From NCBI RefSeq assembly GCF_003003055.1, contig NZ_PVTV01000013.1, positions 248,001 through 312,000 of the forward strand: DNA of 64,000 nt. The letters run 5' to 3'. The notes beneath the pieces were generated by a model. That model did no database searches. It was given only the letters and a program-made list of their open reading frames with translations, and had not been told where the DNA came from. The first letter of the stretch is position 1. Every line of letters begins with the position of its first letter. A program made the position numbers and the translations under genes. Positions 10,552 to 18,500 of this stretch are shown one piece after another. This DNA comes from Jezberella montanilacus. GTDB taxonomy: Bacteria; Pseudomonadota; Gammaproteobacteria; Burkholderiales; Burkholderiaceae_B.

Positions 10552-11541
10552 ATGTCGTCCTTTAACCCAGATCAATCCGCCAAAACCCTGGCGTCCGCCT
10601 TACAAACACTTCAACTCGAGGCCAACGCTATCCTCGAGCTACGGTCGCGGCTCGACGCGACATTTGTCACGGCAGTAGAACTCATGCTCGGTTGCACAGG
10701 TCGGGTGGTGGTCTGTGGCCTTGGTAAAACAGGTCATATCGCCCGCAAAATAGCAGCCACCCTGGCATCAACTGGCACGCGCGCTTTCTTTTTACACGCT
10801 GCAGAGGCCATCCACGGTGATATCGGCATGTTGGCTCAAGAAGACGTGCTGCTAACTGTTTCTTACTCTGGTGAAGGCCATGAAATTCTGACCATTCTGC
10901 CGGCAGCGCACCGCCTTGGGGTAAAAGTCATCGCAATGACGGGCAATCCTCAGTCTGAACTCGCCAGACTGGCTGACATTCACCTGGATGTCTCAGTGAG
11001 CCAAGAAGCTTGCCCTCTTAATCTGGCGCCGACATCCAGCACAACGACTGCTCTGGCTTTGGGGGATGCGCTCGCAGTGGCTTGTCTCGGAAGTCGTCAT
11101 TTTGATGCGACGGATTTCGCCAGATCGCACCCCGGCGGGGCTTTGGGGCGAAAACTGTTGACGCGTGTATCGGACGTGATGAGAACTGGCAGCGCCTTGC
11201 CCACCGTTTCAGAAAGTGCGACCGTCTCTCAAGCGCTTGAAGAAATGTCCCACAAAGGCATGGGCATGACCATCGTCATAGGTAAGTCGAACAAACCCGT
11301 AGGCATTTTTACAGACGGCGATCTGCGCCGCTTAATCGAACGTGCTGGCGATGTGCGTGGACTTCAGGTTTCAGCTGGGATGGGTAAACAACCTCGTCAC
11401 ATCACTGCGAATGCGCTTGCCGTAGACGCAGCAGCGCTGATGGATAGCCAAAGAATCAGCCAAATGCTCGTTTTAGACGATTCCGGCAACCTCACCGGTG
11501 CCATTCATATGCATGATTTAATGGCAGCTAAGGTAATCTAG
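10552..11541 (+). CDS. kdsD: Arabinose-5-phosphate isomerase (KdsD/KpsF/GutQ)
   Basis: 329 residues: an N-terminal SIS sugar-isomerase domain (VVVCGLGKTGHIARKIAATLAST, then the GDIGML and VSYSGEGHEI motifs) followed by two CBS domains (from about 205 and 275, VSDVMRTGSALP and the final GNLTGAIHMHDLM). It converts ribulose-5-phosphate to arabinose-5-phosphate, the first step towards Kdo of lipopolysaccharide. It starts a tight cluster kdsD-kdsC-lptC-lptA-lptB, with only 6 bp before kdsC, so Kdo supply and LPS transport are probably co-transcribed. Confidence 0.94.
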   Translation: MSSFNPDQSAKTLASALQTLQLEANAILELRSRLDATFVTAVELMLGCTGRVVVCGLGKTGHIARKIAATLASTGTRAFFLHAAEAIHGDIGMLAQEDVLLTVSYSGEGHEILTILPAAHRLGVKVIAMTGNPQSELARLADIHLDVSVSQEACPLNLAPTSSTTTALALGDALAVACLGSRHFDATDFARSHPGGALGRKLLTRVSDVMRTGSALPTVSESATVSQALEEMSHKGMGMTIVIGKSNKPVGIFTDGDLRRLIERAGDVRGLQVSAGMGKQPRHITANALAVDAAALMDSQRISQMLVLDDSGNLTGAIHMHDLMAAKVI

Positions 11542-11547
11542 TCGCTT

Positions 11548-12147
11548 ATGTCTCTCAAAAAAAAACCACCTCATCCCGCCGAATCTTTGGTGCTGGCAAA
11601 AATTGCGCCAGAGCTACGCGCCTGTTTGGCGAATTTGCGAATGATGGCTTTTGATGTCGACGGTGTACTGACGGATGGAAGTCTGTGGTACTCAGAGTCC
11701 GGTGAAGTAATGAAACGCTTCAATGTGCTGGACGGTCATGGACTTAAAATGCTTGCAACAAGCGGTATTGTTGTTGCTTTGATCACCGGACGAGAAGGTC
11801 CCATCGTCGAACGCCGTGCCGCCGAGCTCGGGATCGCCGAAGTGAAACAAAACGTTCGGGACAAGGGTGCGGCCCTGCTTGAAATTGCAACGCGGCGTGG
11901 CATTGACCTGACCCAAACTGGCTTTATGGGTGACGACCTGATTGATCTGCCTGCCATGCAAAAAGCCGGGTTTGCTGCCACCGTTTGTACTGCTCCCGCC
12001 TACATGGCCCAGGCTGCGCACTGGGTATCGACGCGGTCAGGCGGCCAAGGCGCTGCTCGTGAATGTGCCGATCTGATCCTCGCAGCACAAAATCGACTTG
12101 GCACTTATTTTCAACCGGGCGGCTTGGGCGCCGGGACGATTCAGTAA
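11548..12147 (+). CDS. kdsC: 3-deoxy-D-manno-octulosonate 8-phosphate phosphatase (KdsC)
   Basis: 199 residues of the HAD C0 subfamily. The catalytic motif is AFDVDGVLTDG with nucleophile Asp36 and acid/base Asp38; motif II TGREG and motif IV GDDLIDLPAM follow. KdsC dephosphorylates Kdo-8-phosphate to Kdo. The N-terminal extension of about 30 residues before the HAD motif is slightly long but common in betaproteobacteria. It lies 6 bp after kdsD and 8 bp before lptC. Confidence 0.95.
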   Translation: MSLKKKPPHPAESLVLAKIAPELRACLANLRMMAFDVDGVLTDGSLWYSESGEVMKRFNVLDGHGLKMLATSGIVVALITGREGPIVERRAAELGIAEVKQNVRDKGAALLEIATRRGIDLTQTGFMGDDLIDLPAMQKAGFAATVCTAPAYMAQAAHWVSTRSGGQGAARECADLILAAQNRLGTYFQPGGLGAGTIQ

Positions 12148-12155
12148 AGCCATCA

Positions 12156-12773
12156 ATGAAAGAACGCTTCTCCACCCTCTTCTCTATCGGCCTCATGATT
12201 GCTTTAGTACTGAGCACCTGGTGGGCGTCAGAGTACGCCCAAAAGGCGGTGCAGATCGATCCGCCACCCAGACTGACTCATGAGCGAGACAACTGGTCTG
12301 AAAAATTTGTTGTCCTGCGCACAGATCTGAATGGTATGGTCATCCATCGGCTTGAGGGCGACTTGATGGTGCACTACCCAGATGACCTGTCGTATGAGAT
12401 CACAACCCCCCGAGGTTTTGGTTTACGTCGTGACAACCCCTTAACTGTCGCCACAGCAAAAAAAGCCACGATTTATGATGATGGCAACCGCATTGTGATG
12501 GAGGGCGACGCCGTTCTGCTTCGTCTCGCCGACCCAAAACGGCAAGCCTTAAACTTTATCAGCCAGCAAATCACAATGCTGGTTAAAGAAGACATTACCT
12601 ATACTGATCTGCCAGCTATTGCAGTCAGCGGCCGTTCACGCATGAACGGCATTGGTATGCGTTACAACAATAATACCCAGCAGCTAGACGTGCTTAAATC
12701 CACCGATGTTGATATCGTTGCCAAAGACTCTCGAGACCGTTCAACTCCCGTCGAATCCAAGAAAAAACCATGA
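12156..12773 (+). CDS. lptC: LPS export system protein LptC
   Basis: 205 residues: a single N-terminal membrane anchor (FSTLFSIGLMIALVLSTWWA) and a periplasmic beta-jellyroll of the LptC/DUF1239 family, which passes lipopolysaccharide from the LptBFG complex to LptA. Recognition rests mainly on topology, size and position between kdsC and lptA, since LptC diverges fast. The frame stays open upstream into kdsC, but ATG at 12156, 8 bp after the kdsC stop and just before the anchor, is the sensible start. The stop overlaps the lptA start (ATGA). Confidence 0.9.
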   Translation: MKERFSTLFSIGLMIALVLSTWWASEYAQKAVQIDPPPRLTHERDNWSEKFVVLRTDLNGMVIHRLEGDLMVHYPDDLSYEITTPRGFGLRRDNPLTVATAKKATIYDDGNRIVMEGDAVLLRLADPKRQALNFISQQITMLVKEDITYTDLPAIAVSGRSRMNGIGMRYNNNTQQLDVLKSTDVDIVAKDSRDRSTPVESKKKP

Positions 12774-13393
12774 CTCTCTTCTCGCCCAGCATCTCACGTC
12801 TTGCGCTGACCCTGTCACTATGCGTGCTTTCGACCTTAACAGGCGCAGCGACGCTTAAAGAGTCGGCTAGTGGCAAACCCGGCGATCCCCCTAAAGAAGC
12901 CCCTAGCACCTTGATCGTTTCAGACACGCTCCATTACGACGACACCAAAAGCGAAAGCACGTTTACTGGCAATGTAGTGATGACGCGCGGCCTGCTGACG
13001 CTGAACTCTGATGTATTACAAATGCACGAAGATAAAGACGGCTTTCAGTTCGGCACGGCTACCGTCGACAAAGGCAAACGGGTGTTTATTCGTCAAGATC
13101 GGCCAGACACCTTCGAGGTACTGGAAGGTATTGGCGATCGCGCCGAGTACGACGGCAAAGAAGAAATTTTCGACTTAATTGGTCACGCAATCGTCACCCG
13201 CTACATCTGCGGCGACCGCTTCGACACCATCAATGGGCAAAAAGTCAGGTATCACCAAAAGACCGATGTATATGAAGCATTTGCCGGCCCCGAGGCAGGC
13301 ACCTCAGGTGGGCGCGTCAGATCGGTCGCTCAGCCTCGCTCTAAAGTTGACGCCGCAATCGCTGCGTGTAAAGCAAAGAAAACTGCAAACTAG
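12770..13393 (+). CDS. lptA: LPS transport periplasmic protein LptA
   Basis: 207 residues with a Sec signal peptide (ISRLALTLSLCVLSTLTGAA) and an OstA-like N domain (LIVSDTLHYDDTKSESTFTGNVVMTRG). LptA polymerises into the periplasmic bridge that carries LPS from LptC to LptD. It overlaps lptC by four bases and is followed 8 bp later by lptB, the canonical order. LptD and LptFG are not in this window. Confidence 0.94.
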   Translation: MTLFSPSISRLALTLSLCVLSTLTGAATLKESASGKPGDPPKEAPSTLIVSDTLHYDDTKSESTFTGNVVMTRGLLTLNSDVLQMHEDKDGFQFGTATVDKGKRVFIRQDRPDTFEVLEGIGDRAEYDGKEEIFDLIGHAIVTRYICGDRFDTINGQKVRYHQKTDVYEAFAGPEAGTSGGRVRSVAQPRSKVDAAIAACKAKKTAN

Positions 13394-13401
13394 CCTGACT
13401 C

Positions 13402-14193
13402 ATGCAACAGAAAACTCGCTCGTCTAGTTCTGAGAAAATAGCTCTCGATCGCCCTGGCAGCTTATTGGCAACTGGGTTGCGCAAGTCTTACGGCGGCAGA
13501 ATGGTCGTGCAAGACGTCTCGATTTCGGTCAATAGCGGCGAAGTGGTGGGTTTGCTCGGGCCTAACGGTGCAGGCAAAACCACGAGCTTTTACATGATTG
13601 TGGGACTGGTGCCCGCTGATGCTGGTCGAATCGAGATCGATGGTGCAACGATCACCACCATGCCTATCCACACCCGAGCCCATCGAGGATTGTCTTATCT
13701 GCCTCAAGACGCCTCAATTTTCAGACGTCTGACTGCAGAGGAAAATATCCGCGCGGTTCTTGAGTTGCAGGTCAATGAAGACGGACAAAAGTTTTCACGC
13801 AAGCAGATTGAAAAGCAACTTGACGTGTTACTGGAAGAACTGCAAATCACCCACATCCGTGGTAACGGTGCCCTGTCGTTATCGGGTGGTGAGCGTCGCC
13901 GGGTGGAAATTGCTCGCGCTCTGGCGACTCGCCCGCGGTTTATCCTGCTGGATGAACCTTTCGCAGGCGTGGATCCCATCGCGGTGATCGAAATTCAACG
14001 AATCGTGCGCTTTTTAAAGAGCCGGGGTATCGGTGTGCTGATCACCGACCATAACGTGCGTGAGACGCTAGGCATCTGTGATCGCGCCTATATTATCAAC
14101 GAGGGCAGAGTGCTGATCACGGGTAGCCCGACAGAGATCGTTGAGGATGCAGACGTACGCAAAGTTTACTTAGGCGAACATTTCAAGATGTAG
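13402..14193 (+). CDS. lptB: LPS export ABC transporter ATP-binding protein LptB
   Basis: 263 residues, a complete ABC ATPase: Walker A GPNGAGKT, signature LSGGERRR, Walker B FILLDEPFAGVD, and the H loop in ITDHNVRETLGICDRAYII, which is typical of LptB. An N-terminal extension of about 20 polar residues precedes the fold. It powers LPS extraction from the inner membrane with LptF and LptG. In most relatives the next gene is rpoN; here a 175-bp gap leads straight to hpf. Confidence 0.96.
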   Translation: MQQKTRSSSSEKIALDRPGSLLATGLRKSYGGRMVVQDVSISVNSGEVVGLLGPNGAGKTTSFYMIVGLVPADAGRIEIDGATITTMPIHTRAHRGLSYLPQDASIFRRLTAEENIRAVLELQVNEDGQKFSRKQIEKQLDVLLEELQITHIRGNGALSLSGGERRRVEIARALATRPRFILLDEPFAGVDPIAVIEIQRIVRFLKSRGIGVLITDHNVRETLGICDRAYIINEGRVLITGSPTEIVEDADVRKVYLGEHFKM

Positions 14194-14250
14194 GTAAGGC
14201 TTTCTGGACAAAAACTGCTTTAGCCAAAATTGCTTAGACCAATTTTGCGC

Positions 14251-14278
14251 TTGATTTTCTGATCCAAGTGGGTAAACT
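14251..14278 (+). promoter_or_regulatory. Candidate sigma-70 promoter for hpf
   Basis: TTGATT (14251-14256) and TAAACT (14273-14278) are separated by 16 bp in the lptB-hpf gap, about 90 bp upstream of the hpf start. The match is fair but not perfect. An independent promoter makes sense because rpoN, which usually precedes hpf, is missing. Confidence 0.4.
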
Positions 14279-14368
14279 GGGATTGTCATCAAACTGTAAA
14301 GGAGACTTGACAAGACCCACACCGCGCAGCCGCGCAAACTACCCACAATTTGTCCAGGAGTGCAGTCC

Positions 14369-14695
14369 ATGAACATAAGCATCATTGGTCATCATCTTGA
14401 GGTCACACCTGCTATCCGGGAATACATTCACGCCAAACTTGCGCGTGTTGCCCGACACTTCGACAAGCTTATCGACTTGCAAGTCATGCTTTCAGTCGAA
14501 CCTCTCAAACACCATGTCGAAGTCACCCTGCGCGTCCCAGGGAAAGACATCCACTGCGAATCAACTGAAGATAACCTCTACAGTTCTATCGATATCGTAG
14601 TCGACAAAATCGATCGAAAAGTCATACAGTACAAAGATCGAACTCATCACCACGGCCATATGGCTGCTAAGCGCCAGGCTCTAGAAGCCGCTTAA
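14369..14695 (+). CDS. hpf: Ribosome hibernation-promoting factor, short form (HPF/RaiA family)
   Basis: 108 residues: MNISIIGHHLEVTPAIREYI, then VMLSVEPLKHHVEVTLRVPGKDIHCES, and the DKLDRKV-like VDKIDRKVIQYKDR. These match the S30AE domain that binds the 30S A/P sites in stationary phase. It lacks the C-terminal dimerisation domain, so it is the short type. ATG at 14369 is chosen because aggag lies 8 bases before it; a GTG three codons upstream is unlikely. A strong terminator follows. The usual downstream partner ptsN is displaced by 22 kb. Confidence 0.94.
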   Translation: MNISIIGHHLEVTPAIREYIHAKLARVARHFDKLIDLQVMLSVEPLKHHVEVTLRVPGKDIHCESTEDNLYSSIDIVVDKIDRKVIQYKDRTHHHGHMAAKRQALEAA

Positions 14696-14703
14696 CTGTG
14701 ATT

Positions 14704-14740
14704 GGATTAAGTCCCCTCTTCTGCGGGACTTAATCCTTTT
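14704..14740 (+). terminator. Rho-independent terminator of hpf
   Basis: A perfect 12-bp inverted repeat, GGATTAAGTCCC (14704-14715) and GGGACTTAATCC (14725-14736), with a 9-base loop, followed by TTTT. It begins 8 bases after the hpf stop and marks the conserved side of the boundary with the TPS locus. Confidence 0.85.
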
Positions 14741-14789
14741 CTCGTCTGCTTAAACTTTTATCGACGTTTTCTTAATTCAAAGCCTTACC

Positions 14790-15545
14790 TCACCATCCCG
14801 GGATAGACCAGGCATCGACCGCGTTCTGACCGACAAACACACCGCTTGCCTGAATCAGCAAAGTCAGCAATACCGAAAACCCCGTGACCACGCCTCCCGC
14901 ATAGCCGGCTAGCCTGGGCAACGGTGTTTCAAGCCAGCCCAGAATGATCACTAAAGCCAGAGCACACGTGATAGCCTGTGTGAGGTAATTGGGTAGCGTG
15001 ACCTTGGCTGCCGTCAACCGCGCTTGCCTTGTGTCGGTCAACTGACTGATGGTTAAGCCAATTTCAACCCTCGCCATTTGTTGTTTCGCGTTCTCAGGGG
15101 TTAATAACCCAATGCCCTGTGTCAAATCTGCCAAGAGGCCAGTCGTCACGTCGCTGGAGACGCCTTTAGCCATCAAGGGCCACTCGTCATTGGCCACTGA
15201 TTTAGTATAGGCCTTCAAATCTTCAACTGATTCTTCTGCATCCGGGCCACCAAACACAGCCAAGGCGCCTGTGAGCTTGAGCGTCAGCGCGACCTCTTTG
15301 GCCGCGATGTCTTCTGCATTTCTATGATCTCCCTGCACACGTACCAGCGTGATCACAAAGAGCAAAAGCGTAATAGAGATGGCAATCTTGTAGGCCTCTG
15401 TGGCGCCTTTGGACAGCGCGTCGTTAGGCGTAATTTTGAACTTCCAGCGAATCAGCACCGGCAAGCCCACTGCGAGCAGGAGCCCCGAAGACATAATCAC
15501 CAAGAAAAGCACTACGTTGGGCAGATCAACTAGATAGTCAAACAT
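14790..15545 (-). CDS. DUF4239-like (bestrophin-like) integral membrane protein
   Basis: 251 residues with two N-terminal hydrophobic segments (about 10-33 and 52-70), a soluble middle of about 110 residues, and two C-terminal segments (about 190-208 and 215-240). The layout and the stretch KEVALTLKLTGAL..VEDLKAYTKSVANDEWPLM resemble the DUF4239 family, sometimes called bestrophin-like, of unknown function. It starts 29 bp after the adhesin stop on the same strand with an AAGG ribosome site, so it is probably the third gene of the tpsB-tpsA operon. A role in adhesin export or anchoring is only inferred from position. It converges on hpf, separated by the hpf terminator. Confidence 0.6.
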   Translation of the reverse strand: MFDYLVDLPNVVLFLVIMSSGLLLAVGLPVLIRWKFKITPNDALSKGATEAYKIAISITLLLFVITLVRVQGDHRNAEDIAAKEVALTLKLTGALAVFGGPDAEESVEDLKAYTKSVANDEWPLMAKGVSSDVTTGLLADLTQGIGLLTPENAKQQMARVEIGLTISQLTDTRQARLTAAKVTLPNYLTQAITCALALVIILGWLETPLPRLAGYAGGVVTGFSVLLTLLIQASGVFVGQNAVDAWSIPGW

Positions 15546-15574
15546 ATCTATACCTTATAAAAAAACGTTACGCT

Positions 15575-18500
15575 TTAAGGAATTGCTAACACGTTAAGTG
15601 TAGTTGTCAGGTTAGTCGCCTCTGGGCTTTCATACGAATTTTGCGAGCCGTTTACTTTCTTGTCTTTGGCAGTTTGAGAGCTGGCTGTGTTGCCGGTCTC
15701 AACCGTGGATCCTGACACACGACTAGCAACCATTAGCATCGACGTTGAATCCATCCCTCCTTTAACTTCGGGAACTGGAAGCGCGGGGTTAATGCCAACG
15801 CTGGTAAAGCCACCGTTGCTGAAGGTAATTTTGTTGTCTGTATTGGCATCCGTTCTGGTCGCGTATTTTTCGACGCGTGGCGGCGCGACGTTTACTGGTG
15901 TTGGCGCTGGTCCGTTCGCTGCGACACCCACGCGAGGCGCTGCAGGTGTGACTCTGGCTACTGGTGTTGCGGCGCTGCGTGCACCATCAGCGTATTTTCC
16001 GGTGTACTTGGCCGAGGGCGCATTGGCGCTGGGCGCTGCGGGTTTCGCAGCGGTCGCGGTGGTTCCGCTAGCTGTCCCCGTTGCAGTGCCAGTGCCGCTT
16101 GCACTCACTGCTCGCTTACCATCAGCACCCGTTGCGTATTTGCCTGTGTACTTCACGCTAGGCGCGGCGGTGGCACCAGCGGCTGCCGGTTTTGCCGCTG
16201 CGTCGGTTTTAGCGCCACCATCAGCTCTCGCGGCTGTGTCGGTTCTGGCAACAGTCACTTTTTTCCCGTCCGCATCGACAGCGTATTTACCGGTGTATTT
16301 AGCAGAAGGCGCAGCAGCGGTCGGCGTCTCAGCTTTACCAGTTGCGTCTGCTTTAGCAGCCGTCGCCGGTTTAGCGCTTGCCTCAGTTTTCACGCTCGGG
16401 GCTCGTTTGCCATCTGCTGTAGTCGCATATTTTCCGCTGTACTTAACGGTTGGCGCCGCGGGTTGAGGTGCATCAGCTTTTCCGCTACCGCCTTTGGCCG
16501 TGCCAGAAGATCCCGAACCGCTCTTGGTGCCTGTGCCGCCGTTGCCACTTGCAGATGAACCACCCGAGCTTGAGCCACTTGCGCTTGAGCCACCCGATGA
16601 TGAACCGCCGGAGGATGAACCGCCGGAGGATGAGCCGCCCGAGGATGAGCCGCCCGAGCTTGAACCGCCCGAAGAAGAGCCACCTGAGTTCGAACCACTG
16701 GATGACGCGCCCCCTGCGCTTGATCCACCTGCGCTTGAACCGCCAGTAGCTGAGCCTCCACCAGACGCAGCGGCATCCCCGCCACCCGATGAGGTAGCAG
16801 CGGATGAACCACCTGAACTTGAGCCACCTGAGGACGAACCACCCGCACTTGAACTACTTGAACTCGATCCGCTCGATGATGAGCCGCCAGAGGACGACCC
16901 GCTGGACGAGGCACTTGCGTCGCCGCCAGCAGCTGAGCCACTTGAGCTTGAGCCGCCTGAACTTGAACCACCTGAACTTGAACCACCCGATGATGCACTC
17001 GTCTCACCGCCACCAGATGTACCGCTTGAGGTTGCACTACCTGCACTTGAACCGCCAGATGAAGCTGACGCATCGCCCGAAGCGCTGCTTGACGATGAAG
17101 AAGATGTCGAACTAGAGGTGCTTGCAGTGCTAACCGAAGAAGTCGTTGCCGCTACAGGAGTTACTGTCGTCACTGGTACTACCGGCACTACGGGCGGCAG
17201 AACCACTGGGACGGGGGTAAACGTCGCAACAGTCTGCACAACAGGCGTAACAACTGTCGCGACAACAGGGGTCACCACGGTTGTTTCGACTGTTGTAACA
17301 GCAGGAGTGACAACTGTAGTCGTAACTGTAGTGGTGACCGCTGTCGTTGTGGTGGTCACCATGGTCGCAACCACAGTTGGTGTCGTCACGACTTCTTCCG
17401 TGGCAACGACTGGCGCTGCAGTGATGGTATAGGTTGCGTATCCAGCAGAATAATAGTTATCGCCTTCCCTATACTGCGGGTAAATATAGATATTCGAGAG
17501 GGTTGAAGTGATGGTGCCCTGAACCAAACTCGTTGCCGCTTGCACGCTGTTTGAGTTACCGCCTATGGTGCTCGAAAAACGCAAACTGGATAAAACGGCT
17601 GTGTTCGTTGTATTTACACCAAAGCTATAGGTCGAGTAGGTACCGTAAATAGAGATGTTGTTAGCGTTGCTCAGCCACGCAAGCGCCGTCGCTGAATCAT
17701 AAGTAGTGCCTTCCACTTGCGAGTAATTATTCTGGACGCCCAAGTAAGTTGTCGTGGTATTTTGTGCCCGATAGTTAACGTAGCCGTAGCCTAAGCCAGA
17801 CACAAAACTGACTGGTTGACTATAGCTGCCCCCTGCTTGGCCATAGCTTACGTTCGTACCCACAGCCGCATTCGTGCGTGTCAGCCCGATTTGATATTCA
17901 GGTGATGGATAAAGACCCGCGCCGTAGTAACTGGAGGGGGCAGCCATCGAAAGCACCACAATGCCTCCTGTATTGGTCACCGTGCCTAAACTCGAAATCG
18001 TGCCGTACGAACTTGCGTTACCTGCGGCTAAGCCGTAGCCACCTGCCAACTGAATCCCTGAGCTGCCGCTATTGTTAACACTGTTTAGATACAAAATACC
18101 GACAGCCTGAATCACAATACCGGTGCCCGTTCCACCTGTATTGGTGATGGTCCCAGTCGCGTTAACGTAATTGTATAAACCTGAGCTGTTAATCGTAATC
18201 CCGTTGCTCGAGGTCACGCTTTGCATACTGACATTGCCTGCCGAGATGTTCAACCCACCGATGGCAGAGGTTGCCCCAACGGCGCCACCTAAATACACAG
18301 CGTCCTGATGGTAGGTGGATACCGTGTTGATTGACAAAGAACTACCGTTTGGCGCATCAATCGTGCCGTAAAAATTCACACCTCCGCTCACTTGACTGGT
18401 TGAGCTAGTCGTTATGGTTGTATTCGCACTAAGCGTCACGGCGCCAGAGTAAGTCTGGGCCCCAGTTGTAGTAACAGCCGAAGGTAAAACAACATTACTT

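Noticed and set aside
14194-14368. Remnant of rpoN between lptB and hpf
   Set aside because: No frame in the gap codes for a recognisable RpoN fragment such as the RpoN box, so a pseudogene cannot be supported.
16494-17432. 312-codon plus-strand ORF rich in Pro, Glu and Asp (EPPEDEPPE pattern)
   Set aside because: It is the antisense reading of the Ser/Gly tandem repeats of the adhesin. The repeat codons avoid stops in this frame; there is no ribosome site or family match.
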